Shown: piece after piece, positions 33,617-45,781 of the stretch | Layout of the letters: the number at the start of each line of letters is the position of its first letter | How positions within the stretch are numbered: position 1 is the first letter of the stretch | Assembly (NCBI RefSeq): GCF_963675165.1 | Contig: NC_087383.1 | Coordinates: 4,494,979 to 4,558,978 of the forward strand | Source: Halichondria panicea | Taxonomy: Eukaryota > Porifera > Demospongiae > Suberitida > Halichondriidae | DNA: 64,000 bases | Direction of reading: 5' to 3' | Position numbers and translations under genes: made by a program | The notes under the pieces: generated by a model | The model's input: the letters and a program-made list of their open reading frames with translations, nothing else | Database searches by the model: none | Told to the model about the DNA's origin: nothing

Positions 33617-35153
33617 TCTTGCTGCTGATACAAATTGGGTCCTTGGCTGCTTATGAGTTGCTTATACTTGCTCTCTGTTTTCAGCTCATTATATAGCCTG
33701 CATGCTGACCTCGGTACAGTATGCAGGCAGAATCCTTTTAACTGCCATTTTTAGTGAATGTAATGTGATCTGTGTATCCAAGAAAAGATTATAGAGTGTT
33801 GACCTAGTTAATTCTATTAGCACATCCCAATGGCAAAACATTTAGCAGTTACTATAAGAAGCCAGAGGAGGTTGATCACATTGTTAATTAATCTTCTTGT
33901 AACCTCCAATTCCGTGGAAACTTGAGAGAAAGTAGCTATCCTAGCTAAGCCAAAAGGCTGCAAACGATCATAGGCTTCTATACTAGTATATAGGAAATGA
34001 TGCTAACAATACTCAGTGATACTAGAAAGCATAGTCATGCTCAAAGTAATAAGCCAGAAACTAAGATTAGTCACAAAGTTCCATTTGTTGCTACACTTTC
34101 CTTGTTTCTTTGACTCCTGTCTTAATATAGCAAAAGGCCTATGATTGTTTTTCTAAAGCCGTCTATTATCATAAAGGTGCCCATTATGCCAGCATAATTC
34201 TCACACAAATAAGATGCCTATTTTGAGCATATATGCTAGCAAATCTATCAAGACCTATATAGTTGCGAATCCAATTTGATTTATGTAAAACTTGCTAGAA
34301 TTCCCTCCCTCTATAAGCTGGTGGACACGCAACCATCGTATAAATTTAAAGCTATACACACGTGCTTGAGCACCCCATGCAGTTGTTGCCACAAGGCCTA
34401 CAACATGTCTTGAAGTCAAGCATCCTAGCTGTGTTTCACGATTCATAATTATTTTCACACCTTCTTTAGCAATGCGATTGAGTGTATTCTTTATGCTCAT
34501 GGAATTCTCCTAGAAAGCGCCCATTAAAGTGATTTTACTCATGTGTACCAGTGAAACCTGCACTTCAGCTCTAATGAGCACACACCAGATTAACAAGCAT
34601 AGATTTACCACAGATATGTGTTGTAATGACTTTGGTAGCTAGTTATTCACTTAGTCATTTCCTGTTCATAATATTTCCTGTGTTGTAATGTTTACTGTAC
34701 ATGCACATGAGTTCTTATTACTAGTTAACACTTCTTTTGTATATAGGTCTATCTTATTGCTTTGTGCTCTAGCCTGGCAGTCTGCTCCTAGCGGCGCCCT
34801 TTGTGTTTATCGGCTCATTCTGTGTAGGCAATCATTTCACTGATAAGTGCACCAATTAGGCCATCTGACATGGCCATTTTGTGTAGGCAGTCATTTCACT
34901 GATAAGTGCACCATTAATTAAGCTGGCTGGTATTCTGTGTAGGCAGTCATTTCATAAGTGCACCATCTGGCATTTGCACGTGTTTTAACAGAACCAACAA
35001 TTCCACTAGTCATGATGCATACATGATACATGATACAGTGAGAAGCCTCAGCCCACCATGCAACACCAATACAAACTGGAACAATTAATGTTATAATTAT
35101 TGTTGTGATACAGTATTACGTATTTCATTTATATAGCCAATAGTTAATCCCAT

Positions 35154-35373
35154 GATGTTAAAGCTTTGGTGTTGAATAAAAGCGAGCAAAGCTAAAAGCT
35201 CGAACCAGTACGTTTAAAACGACTTTCTTCTGATGACTAGCAGATTGCATTCATGAGCAAATAATGATCAAGCTAAGTGTGCATGCATGCAATCTGCTAG
35301 TCATTAGAAGAAAGTCGTTTTAAACGTACTGGTAGCTTTGCTCGCTTTTATTCGACACCAAAGCTTTAACATC
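35154..35373. repeat. Hairpin repeat M5 in block B
   Basis: Same two-arm structure as 15954-16185; the loop is in the opposite order because the whole block is inverted. Confidence 0.85.
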
Positions 35374-35700
35374 AAAATTTGTCAAAGTTAAACTACTATA
35401 CCTTGTTGTGTTGAGGCCTATCCATGGTACAAACACAGCGATATCGCATTCAGTTGAGTAGACAGACTGAACAAATTTGTCATGCACTTGCACTAGTATT
35501 CACTTTTCATAACAACTATAGACAGACCTTAGCTCAGCTTTCCCCCTCACTTGTGCATATAAAAAACCTTTTGGTGCATATTTCTCCCAGCCAATCCAGC
35601 AACTAAATATTAAGACCAAATGTTTCTTGGTCCTATTTCACAGTGTGTACCCATCCCAGAACAATAAGAGCCTCAGTAAAAGATGTTATAGAATACCAGG

Positions 35701-35900
35701 NNNNNNNNNNNNNNNNNNNNNNNNNNNNNNNNNNNNNNNNNNNNNNNNNNNNNNNNNNNNNNNNNNNNNNNNNNNNNNNNNNNNNNNNNNNNNNNNNNNN
35801 NNNNNNNNNNNNNNNNNNNNNNNNNNNNNNNNNNNNNNNNNNNNNNNNNNNNNNNNNNNNNNNNNNNNNNNNNNNNNNNNNNNNNNNNNNNNNNNNNNNN
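35701..35900. other. Assembly gap of 200 N
   Basis: Exactly 200 N, a usual placeholder length. The left flank ends in GAATACCAGG, whose inverted partner lies at about 36509-36520, so the gap sits where the left palindrome arm meets the centre. True size and content are unknown. Confidence 0.97.
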
Positions 35901-36833
35901 CCACGCACTACTTCCGGTCTGACATCTCTACTATTAGCATAATTTTAAGCAAAATCAGGCAATAATCTGGATTGATGCATGTAGAAAGCACCATGGGATT
36001 AAAAAAACTATTGACTCAATGAAATACGTAATGCTGTATCACAACAATATTAATTGTTCCAGTTTGTATTGGTGTTGGTGGGCTGAGGCTCCTCACTGTA
36101 TCATGTATGCATCATGATTAGTGGAATTGTTGGTTCTGTTGAAACACATGCAAATGCCAGATGGGCCTCTCAGGTATAATTAATGGTGCACTTATGAAAT
36201 GACTGCCTACACAGAATGCCAGCCGCCTAATTAATGGTGCACCTATCAGTGAAATGACTGCCTACACAAAATGCCACAGGGCCTAATTGGTGCACTTATC
36301 AATGAAATGACTGCCAATATACAGAATGTCACATTAATAGTGCACTTAATGTACACAGAATATACTGGGAAAGAGAGTTTGACCTTATACATGCACATAT
36401 CTATGGTAAACCCACCTTGTTAATCTAATTATGTGGTGTGTGCTCATTAAAGCTGAAGTGCAGGTTTTCACTGGTACTGCATGGTCTCACATTTCATTCC
36501 TAGGTATGCCTGGTATTCTATAACATCTTTTACTGAGGCTCTTATTGTTCTGGGATGGGTACACACTGTGAAATAGGACCAAGAAACATTTGGTCTTAAT
36601 ATTTAGTTGCTGGATTGGCTGGGAGAAATATGCACCAAAAGGTTTTTTATATGCACAAGTGAGGGGGAAAGCTGAGCTAAGGTCTGTCTATAGTTGTTAT
36701 GAAAAGTGAATACTAGTGCAAGTGCATGACAAATTTGTTCAGTCTGTCTACTCAACTGAATGCGATATCGCTGTGTTTGTACCATGGATAGGCCTCAACA
36801 CAACAAGATAGTAGTTTAACTTTGACAAATTTT

Positions 36834-37053
36834 GATGTTAAAGCTTTGGTGTCGAATAAAAGCGAGCAAAGCTACCAGTACGTTTAAAACGACTTTCTTC
36901 TAATGACTAGCAGATTGCATGCATGCACACTTAGCTTGATCATTATTTGCTCATGAATGCAATCTGCTAGTCATCAGAAGAAAGTCGTTTTAAACGTACT
37001 GGTTCGAGCTTTTAGCTTTGCTCGCTTTTATTCAACACCAAAGCTTTAACATC
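36834..37053. repeat. Hairpin repeat M5 in block C
   Basis: Arms as in block A. A segment reading AAAGCTCGAAC is missing from one arm, as in the mirror position of block B. Confidence 0.85.
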
Positions 37054-38592
37054 ATGGGATTAACTATTGGCTATATAAATGAAATACGTAATACTGTATC
37101 ACAACAATAATTATAACATTAATTGTTCCAGTTTGTATTGGTGTTGCATGGTGGGCTGAGGCTTCTCACTGTATCATGTATCATGTATGCATCATGACTA
37201 GTGGAATTGTTGGTTCTGTTAAAACACGTGCAAATGCCAGATGGTGCACTTATGAAATGACTGCCTACACAGAATACCAGCCAGCTTAATTAATGGTGCA
37301 CTTATCAGTGAAATGACTGCCTACACAAAATGGCCATGTCAGATGGCCTAATTGGTGCACTTATCAGTGAAATGATTGCCTACACAGAATGAGCCGGTAA
37401 ACACAAAGGGCGCCGCTAGGAGCAGACTGCCAGGCTAGAGCACAAAGCAATAAGATAGACCTATATACAAAAGAAGTGTTAACTAGTAATAAGAACTCAT
37501 GTGCATGTACAGTAAACATTACAACACAGGAAATATTATGAACAGGAAATGACTAAGTGAATAACTAGCTACCAAAGTCATTACAACACATATCTGTGGT
37601 AAATCTATGCTTGTTAATCTGGTGTGTGCTCATTAGAGCTGAAGTGCAGGTTTCACTGGTACACATGAGTAAAATCACTTTAATGGGCGCTTTCTAGGAG
37701 AATTCCATGAGCATAAAGAATACACTCAATCGCATTGCTAAAGAAGGTGTGAAAATAATTATGAATCGTGAAACACAGCTAGGATGCTTGACTTCAAGAC
37801 ATGTTGTAGGCCTTGTGGCAACAACTGCATGGGGTGCTCAAGCACGTGTGTATAGCTTTAAATTTATACGATGGTTGCGTGTCCACCAGCTTATAGAGGG
37901 AGGGAATTCTAGCAAGTTTTACATAAATCAAATTGGATTCGCAACTATATAGGTCTTGATAGATTTGCTAGCATATATGCTCAAAATAGGCATCTTATTT
38001 GTGTGAGAATTATGCTGGCATAATGGGCACCTTTATGATAATAGACGGCTTTAGAAAAACAATCATAGGCCTTTTGCTATATTAAGACAGGAGTCAAAGA
38101 AACAAGGAAAGTGCAGCAACAAATGGAACTTTGTGACTAATCTTACTTTCTGGCTTATTACTTTAAGCATGACTATATGCTTTCTAGTATCACTGAGTAT
38201 TGTTAGCATCATTTCCTATATACTAGTATAAAAGCCTATGATAGTTTGCAGCCTTTTGGCTTAGCTAGGATAGCTACTTTCTCTCAAGTTTCCACGGAAT
38301 TGGAGGTTACAAGAAGATTAATTAACAATGTGATCAACCTCCTCTGGCTTCTTATAGTAACTGCTAAATGTTTTGCCATTGGGATGTGCTAATAGAATTA
38401 ACTAGGTCAACACTCTATAATCTTTTCTTGGATACACAGATCACATTACATTCACTAAAAATGGCAGTTAAAAGGATTCTGCCTGCATACTGTACCGAGG
38501 TCAGCATGCAGGCTATATAATGAGCTGAAAACAGAGAGCAAGTATAAGCAACTCATAAGCAGCCAAGGACCCAATTTGTATCAGCAGCAAGA

Positions 38593-39306
38593 ATGAAGAT
38601 ATTCGCTTTCCTCCTGGTGTTAGTGGCTTTATGCTCACAACAGTTGGTGAATGGATCACTTGCGATAGATGTGCTGAAGGCAATTCAGATGAGCCAAAAC
38701 AACAAAGAAGCCCTAACACAAGCATTGGTATTGCAAGCTTTAAAAGATTCGTCCAATGCAGTGAAAGAATCAAGAATTACCCATGAAGACAGGGGTAGAG
38801 CCCGCATTAGTCAAGCAGCGTCTTTCCTAACTATCCAGGACTGCGATACTGCTGGAAATATTGTAAATTCCATATTGCAGCCGGCACTAGGCTGGATTCC
38901 AGGCATTGCAAATGCTGTAAATGTTTTGGTCAACTGTGGAATATCGTCAGGCTGTACACAAGTGAGAGTCCAAGTACCAGCAGGAAATACCGTGGCTGAT
39001 ATTGATGTTTGCACTGTTAGCGGTAAATGAACCTTATATATGCCCATGCAGTAAATTACAAGCAATAATTATAATAAGCTCTCCATAATTATAATCATTA
39101 TGTTTATTCATACATATGCAGGTGGTGGTTTTTGTGTGGAGGTATATGGAGGTTCAGGTTCACCGTGTTCAGGTGGAATCCCATTCCCCATTCCCATCCC
39201 CATAGCTTCAACTGGAACAACTGCTCCAATCACACTGACGCTTAACATACTAGCCAATTGTGCGATGATTAACGTGGGAAATATCCAAACGTGTTCAAAC
39301 AACTAA
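38593..39306 (+). CDS. Small secreted Cys-rich protein, copy C
   Basis: Exons 38593-39022 and 39122-39306, intron 99 bases (short by a few bases after the donor). Protein identical to A and B. TATA box 38514-38520. Confidence 0.85.
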
Positions 39307-39730
39307 AGAAGTAAAGAACATGCGTACTGCTGTAGAATATATATAGCTGTATTAAGTGACTGGGAAATATAGTGTATATACCGAATACAACTATAGAATC
39401 TGTTTTGTTGTATATTGAATTCTTAAACGTTAAAGTATAGATCTACCATAGATATTACTATAATTATACTGCATGTATATAGATATGTGTGTAAAATACC
39501 TTGGGACAGGCAGTATTCATATGATTGTACAGGATCGATGCATGAGCACAATTATATTGGCAAGCGATCTGATGCACATAGTTGCTCTGAGCTAGATACA
39601 TATAGGGGTTGGTAGATTATGCTTGATATAACTAGTGTTCAAGCTGGCGCTGTGCTAATGCCTCTCGCCATGTTTTTGCTTTCGCTCAAAAGTATTAGAG
39701 TGTTATCTATAATGAATTTTATATTAAAGT

Positions 39731-40434
39731 TAGCTATCTATATAAAGTCACTGAGAAGAAAAGACTTATTTACATGCATCTATTGTTGCTATTTATTGTA
39801 TTATGTGGCTTATTACCAGGACCTCAAGAAAGAAGAAAATTGATTCTTCCAGGATTTGTAGTTCAGTGTATATAATATCTAAGAAGAAAAGACCTGTGTA
39901 CATGCATATTGTTATCTATATTGTTATATGGTAGTGTTTTGAGGCTTACCAGGCCCTCAAGACAAAGATGATTCTGCCAGGAGGATCTGGATCTGGATCT
40001 TGGATATTATTTTCTCACACATGGAATGAGCGCGCATGCGCATTACATCCACAGGAATAATTAAAGGGTGTGTCCAAAGAGATCAATTTCACAAATGGCT
40101 ACTGCTAGCTAACTGTTTTAACAGATATTTTCTGAGTCTTGTAGCTAACAAAAAGCTAGCGCTTTAGTGCAAGGCTAACTCATATGTTGAATAGAAAGTT
40201 TGTGGGAACAGATGATGCTATAAAAGATTCTAAAGAGACTGCAACAGCCTTCAATGTGAGTCAAACTAGCCATAACTCGAGAAAGAAGCTTTAGTTTGCT
40301 AATCCACAAGTCAAAATCCAAGAGAACGTGGCTAGAAGCCTATAGAAGCTGTTAGTTTTCGTCACATTGCAACCGTTGAGCAGATACTGCGTAAGTGTTC
40401 AGCTAATAATACGGTCAACACATGTGGTGAAAAC
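39731..40434. other. Intergenic with a diverged inverted R1 copy
   Basis: About 40255-40360 matches R1 inverted (AACTCGAGAAAGAAGC, ATCCACAAGTC). It should include the promoter of the zf-AD gene at 40504. No other gene seen. Confidence 0.5.
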
Positions 40435-40477
40435 TAGCCTCGAACCAGGCCCAATTTTTGGGCCTGGTTCGAGGCTA
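40435..40477. mobile_element. 43-base Mutator-like palindrome with 9-base target duplication
   Basis: A perfect inverted repeat, arms TAGCCTCGAACCAGGCCCAA with a 3-base centre. GGTGAAAAC lies directly on both sides (40426-40434 and 40478-40486). The termini match the family at 25393, 49914 and 50740, so this is a minimal member made only of ends. It lies 26 bases before the zf-AD gene start codon. Confidence 0.9.
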
Positions 40478-40503
40478 GGTGAAAACTGGAGCTAGCTCAC
40501 AGA

Positions 40504-41752
40504 ATGGCTTCTGGCAGAAGTTCTACTTGTAGACTTTGTTCCTCAACTACATCTAGGAAGTATTTATTTGGTTTGTTTACTCCTTTAGGAGAGAAAGAGA
40601 AGTTGAGTGACCGCTTAAGCACTTTATTGCTGGTGCCAATCACCAAGAACGATACGTTGCCTCAGTACATTTGTAGGAAATGCAAGGAAGCCTTTCTTGT
40701 AGTGGAAAGAAAGTTGAAGTCCCTACGCATCCAAGCCAAAGAGAGTTTTGACAAGTTTCAACAAACAGTCCCTATGCACACACAAACACATTTCAATGCA
40801 CCTACATGTACACCAGAGTCCCGAAAGCGACCTAAACACACTAGTAGCTTAACGGGAGTGTCACCATTTACAGCTAGGTCTCGTCCGCCATCTAAAAATG
40901 CATCAAGAACATTGTTTGAAGGAAACCAGCTTTGTAAGTAGCATTACAAGTCTGTACACACACACACACATTAATTTATGACAACCATGCAAATTTAATG
41001 TGTTCTTGCTGTAATTTTCTTTTCTTTAGCTCCAGAGAGACCAATTCCACCTGCTCCTTGTTCGGCATTGAGCAGCAATTCATCTGTAATAGGTATGGAC
41101 AATGTCACGAGAGTACACCAGATTAACATACATGTTGCAATTTTCTTTTGTAGCTCCAGAGAGACCTCCTCCTTGTCCAAGTGAGAATCTCTCGCCCACA
41201 CATGGTATGCACAATGTCATGTACAAAGAACTTAATTATTATAATTATTATGACGCAATTAGATAAAAAACATGGGTTTAATCTTGCCTCGTATACATGC
41301 ATTAGGGGTAACTGTGTAACTAGCATGGCAAATCGATCTGTTACTGATGAAACGGTTTCGACATCTGTTAAGGTAAGAACACTTTCGAACCCTAACCCTT
41401 GTAGCTAAATATAATATTGCAGGTAACAGTTACCACCCCAAGTCACTCTGGTGGAATAATTAAGCAGCTAGATACCAAGTTGGAAAAAGTTGGAAGGGCA
41501 TTAGCAGGAGGTCACATTCCTACAATTGCAAAGGCCGTGTACGCCAATCCTGACCTTAAAAAGCAACTGAAAAGTAAATTCTTATCGGAAGTAAGTACTG
41601 AGTGTTCTACCATGTGCAGGATAGAATTACCAAATATTAACGCACCATCAATGTTCCGGAAGATACCAGTCGATGCCATATCAGCATTTTCTTGGAGAAA
41701 GTGCATCCGAGAGCTCGAGTTACATGCTCCAACCCTTCTTCAGATGCTCTTG
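40504..41752 (+). CDS. zf-AD-like zinc-finger gene, 3' end not resolved
   Basis: Five exons join in frame: 40504-40933, 41030-41092, 41154-41204, 41263-41372 and 41423-41752, giving 328 codons. Residues 9-65 hold CRLC and, 45 residues on, CRKC, the two Cys pairs of a zf-AD-like domain; then a basic linker (ESRKRPKHTSS), two short Pro-rich exons that look like duplicates of each other (both begin in SPERP/APERP), and a C-terminal part ending FSWRKCIRELELHAPTLLQM. I recall this combination from a sponge family with a longer transposase-like C-terminus, which is missing here. After the donor at 41753 no following exon was found with confidence; an acceptor before 43481 (CTCTCTTGCAG) gives only a few codons. 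The opposite-strand RecQ pseudogene lies in between. Role: probably nucleic-acid binding. Confidence 0.7.
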
Positions 41753-41882
41753 GTAATTTCGACTCACACCGACCACAGAAACTCAAAAAAAAAAGACGAC
41801 TCTCACTTTAAATTTTCTATTAACAATTCAACACACCAACTGTTCACAATGTCTTCACCATTCAACATCAAATCCTACAGGG

Positions 41883-43218
41883 TCAATCTTGTGCTAGAAC
41901 TAGAATTAATTGCACACATACATCGCAACAGAGTAGCGGGTCTACAGATTTTGGGGTTGAGCTCATACCAAAGTAACCGACAAGTTGAGAACGCCTGCAT
42001 TCCTTGTCATTTTCGAGATAGGATCGAACAGCCAATGTCTCAACATGGCGAGGATTACTCAAGTCCTTTCTCGAAGGAGCATCTATTGGCTTCCAGTAGA
42101 TAACAGATGTAGCATGATCACCTGAACGTCCTGAGCGGCCACTTTCTTGAAAGTAATCGTCAATACTACTTGGTGCTCCATAGTGTACAATAATTTATGG
42201 TTCAAGTTTACAAAGTTCACTCCCATGCCTAAAGCAACAGTGGCAAATACAACTCGAACAGTACCACAAGCTTGCGACATACTTGATATTATATGAGCCT
42301 TGATGTGATCGGTAGTTTGAGCATGGAACATACCAAACAGTCGATTCATACTAATTTTGGGAGTCATCAGGGGGGTAATAACTATCGTCTCCAAGTGTTC
42401 TATGAAAATACTGGTATAAATCAGCACACACGTTCTTTGTACGGCAATATACAATAGTTCGAGTTGCTTTGATTTTGGTAGTTTTTAGTAATGAGACAAT
42501 GGAGGCAAAATCAGACTCAATAGTGTTGCGCCTTCTTACTTCATAATATATGTTATCACGATTTGGAGAAACTGACACTTCCTTGCATCCACCAAGTTCC
42601 AACTTTGCTATAACATCAGCCTTGACTGACCTAGTAGCAGTAGCAGTAAGGGCAACCATAGGGACACCAGGAGGGATTAAGGCTCTGATGTCATTGAGAC
42701 GAGCGTATGAAGGTTGAAATGTCGGACTCCTGTACAATAAACATTATTTTGGTAAAGATAATACCATCTGCATGGACAAACAACATTTATTACACCATGG
42801 TATGATACTGATACAAGTTGACAGCTTCAGGAGAAGTAAATACTATTTTATATTTATCAATGTCCTTCTCAGAGAAGAGGAAGCTCTTATCGACAACACT
42901 GCGGTCACTCATTATGGCACAACACACTCCTCTCTTTGCCAGACTCTTCGCTTGGTCCAACATTAGCGAAATCAGGGGAGAAACTACCAACACCACACTA
43001 TTAGAAACATTCTTTAGCCGGTCAAACACAAAGGGCAAGCTCTCATAAATAATCGATTTTCCAAAACCAGTAGGCAGCCACACAAACACATCATTACCTT
43101 CCACTACATACTTAATACTATCTAACTGTTGAGATCTTAACTTGAATGTAACTCTATCTAAGGACTCAAGGGCGTAAGTAACTAAATCTTCGAACGATGG
43201 TGGACTCGAAACTGCCAT
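41883..43218 (-). pseudogene. RecQ-like helicase pseudogene lacking the DEAH segment
   Basis: From ATG 43216-43218: motif I LPTGFGKS, motif Ia VVSPLISLMLDQ and VFTSPEAV. The next homologous sequence is SPTFQPSYARLND, so the segment that should contain the Walker B DEAH box is absent (between about 42735 and 42850). Then motif III ALTATATRSV, motif IV TIVYCRTKNVCADL, motif V VRVVFATVALGMGVN, and, after frameshifts near 42352 and 42195, motif VI YFQESGRSGRSGD and a Cys-containing C-terminal part (CRRSQL, CCDVC), ending at 41883-41885. RecQ enzymes unwind DNA using ATP; without DEAH and with two frameshifts this copy cannot. An intron may exist near 42735-42850, but it holds no DEAH exon. Confidence 0.85.
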
Positions 43219-44244
43219 TATATTTTTTGTCTACTAAGCACTTTTTATACGGACTTATAGTACATTTACAAACAGTATCCAAATTCCCAAGTTTTCTGGG
43301 AATTTTGACGCATGCGCATGCAATCCCTTCCAGGCCCAATTTTTGGGCCTGGTTCGAGGCTAGCTTTACCGGGCCGTATCCCTCCTGCGGCTACGCCTCG
43401 AGGCATAATACGGTTAGGGTATTGTGATCACTCATGAATATTCATGAGTTTAATTCTGTCAGCTTTTTCTCTCTTGCAGGTTCAAAGAAGGACCAGAAAG
43501 TGAGTGAACAAGAAGGGCTTTCCGCAAGCCCTGGAAGAGTCTAGCAAACAACAGCTGTTCCCAGGGGTAAAAAATAGCGTAGAATTTGATTTTTATAACA
43601 GTTTTTTATGATTTTAGCATTTGATGCTTGTTTTGTGTGTGATTTTTTTTATCAAAGGTGATCATCATTTTGGCAACCAAACTCGCATGACAAAAACACA
43701 AATGAGCATGTCTTTCATCTCTAACTCTCTCCAGATTATGCAAAAAGTTGCTACAATAAGCTTTTATTTCTTGCGGAATCACATATTGCATGGATAGATG
43801 GGTGGAGCTGAGAATAGAAATGCAGTAAAATCAAGCCAAGTGTATACCAATAGCTGTATTTATTTCTTAGAAGTTCTTAGAAGTTACTGAAAGTAATTAT
43901 TGAAGCAATCTGAAAGCCTCTGTTGAAAAGAAACAAGAAAGATTGGAGAGAATTCCAGGGACAACAATGTAATCTACCAAAACTATTAAATTGCAAGAAC
44001 TGATTCAATTTGCACACAAAAAAGACAAGAGTAATCTACTGTATTAATTAGAAGCTGTCAACAGAGTTGTATCATAGATTTATAGTTGTATGGCCTAAAA
44101 TCTACATCACACTAAAAACGAATTATTTAGACCAAATGAAATTGACAGAAAAGTTGCTTGTAAAGATCAAGAAACAGATACAAGCGTAAGGTGGACATTG
44201 ATGAGAGTTCTGAAACATGATACAATATACTGAAAATACTTTTC
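43219..44244. other. Intergenic with palindromes
   Basis: Contains a truncated Mutator-like palindrome (43330-43362), a CCGTAT...ATACGG hairpin (about 43373-43412) and a perfect 20-base palindrome centred on AATATT (43430-43449). The rest is AT-rich, no gene. Confidence 0.45.
43330..43362. mobile_element. Truncated copy of the 43-base palindrome
   Basis: Same sequence as 40435-40477 but lacking about 10 bases of the left tip (starts CCAGGCCCAATTTTTGGG, ends CGAGGCTA). The following 9 bases have no match on the left, as expected after truncation. Confidence 0.75.
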
Positions 44245-44971
44245 CCATGCTACACCAGCATGATGTCATTGTGTACGGACTTTTTGTTAATTACCACAGA
44301 GGCAGACCTTTTCCCATGCATGCTGTGCCATGCAGCATTATAATGTTATTCTGTTAAGGTTATAGAAAACAAAATTAAGTTCCATGTTGTATCCAGAGAA
44401 CAAAAAAGTTTTGAGTCCCATCAGGCATGCACTCATGCACATTAATTTTTTTACTCAACGACAGCATAAAAGGACAATACTGCAGCTGCATGGTCTAACA
44501 TGTATGATGTGAATTTTTCGGGTCAGTTTGTAGACAGGAGAATGCTCAGAAGCAGAGGTTTGAAGTATCCATGGCAATTAAGAATGCACCAGAGGGCCTG
44601 AAATAACTAGATCCTCCTGTTCCATGCATGCACTCGTATATACTAATGCATGACATTGTATGATTGAGGAATAAGCGACCATGCAGAAACTTAACAAGGC
44701 AATAACTATTGAACTAAAACTCAGTATAGAGGGGTGTTCATGTGCATGAACGTTATCCAAAGCTGTGGTAACTAGGCTTTGAGAACGGCATCTGCAGTAC
44801 GTCGTATATAGGTCATGCACTGCATGAGACTATCACAGCAGAGTCAGCAAGGAATCAAAACTGTGTTTCTCTATTATAACCACGTTGCAAGTTCAAACTT
44901 TTTATTTGCTCGCTTTTACTAGACAACGAAGCTTTAACATCTATAAATCTAACTTTTTGTAATAGAAGCTA

Positions 44972-45196
44972 CCGTATATAGCGCGAATTTTCGAGGCACT
45001 TATATTTCGTGGATTAGCCTCTAAAAGCTATTTCATTGCACAATGTTCGCGGAATGACTGCTTACCGGAAGCCACGCCTTTAAATCTATGCATGTTATAG
45101 CAGGTAATTCAATTTTCGTGGACTTAATTTTCGTGTAGGATTCTAACCCACGAAATCCGCGAAAATTGAGCCCCTCTAAAATTTCGCGCTATACGG
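44972..45196. mobile_element. MITE family M1 in block D
   Basis: Flanked by TA. The same insertion exists in block E (57208-57431), but the site is empty in the third copy near 13066-13080, so it predates the D/E split. Confidence 0.88.
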
Positions 45197-45209
45197 TATT
45201 TATGTTGTA

Positions 45210-45416
45210 CTGTATAGCAGGTAAGTTTCGTGGGGTAAAAAATTTGTTTAACTCGAGAAACGGTGGTTTTCGTGAGTAAAAATTTCGTTTAGCCTCGTGG
45301 CTGAACGGCATTCCTACGTTCCGATAAGCCACGCCTACGTTAAAATTTCGTGGAGGTCAGCCTGCCTACGAAAATAACGAATATTTTACCCCACGAAAAT
45401 TACCCGCTATATACGG
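45210..45416. mobile_element. MITE family M2 in block D
   Basis: Ends CTGTATAGCAGGTAA and inverse TTACCCGCTATATACGG, flanked by TA; interior palindromic with CCACGAAA motifs. Confidence 0.82.
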
Positions 45417-45653
45417 TAATGTGATTAATGAACTAAGGGGTCCACCTCCTATGAGTATAGCGGTGCAAGTTGAAACATCTGCTCGGGTCCCAGCAATATC
45501 TTTGATTGACAACCACAGATTACCACCCATGTGATATACCCATGTGATAGGCATGCAGACCTCTTTCCCAGCATTTTCCTGCTATTTGCTTCTGCATGTT
45601 AAACAACGTTCTCTGCATGCATGTTATAGGCATGATTCTGTGCATGCATGTTA

Positions 45654-45781
45654 CACTGTAAAAAATGATGTGTGGTTTTGACGCAGAGTGCGTGGCTATT
45701 GTGGCAAACGTGCGTTTTTTCCTGATAGTTGCCACAATAGTCACGCACTTGCGTCAAAACCACACACCATTTTTTACAGTG
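45654..45781. mobile_element. Hairpin MITE M3 in block D, empty in E
   Basis: 128-base hairpin, ends CACTGTAAAAAATGATGTGT and inverse, flanked by TA. Blocks E (about 56775) and the 12.6 kb copy keep the uninterrupted site GTTATAGGCATGATTC. A short duplication of that flank also lies just left of the insertion. Confidence 0.9.

Larger units (their letters stand above)
32450..35700 (-). repeat. Left arm of a ~7.3 kb palindrome (block B)
   Basis: Inverted copy of 36509-39730: paired positions add up to about 72207-72209 along the whole length, with very few indels. It contains gene copy B, an M5 hairpin and an 81-codon open frame (34255-34500, minus) that is intact only here and in C. Confidence 0.93.
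36509..39730 (+). repeat. Right arm of the ~7.3 kb palindrome (block C)
   Basis: Partner of 32450-35700. The unpaired centre (35901-36508) continues as normal block sequence and matches 15040-15600 of block A, so block C is complete and block B is the side that stops at the gap. Confidence 0.92.

Noticed and set aside
34255-34500. 81-codon minus frame, repeated at 37707-37952 (+)
   Set aside because: Intact only in blocks B and C. Blocks A, D, E and F have stops, a 13-base difference at the start or a 4-base deletion, so it is not conserved as a protein despite very similar DNA.
35627-35965. Open frames spanning the N run
   Set aside because: Artefacts of translating N; nothing is known about the gap content.
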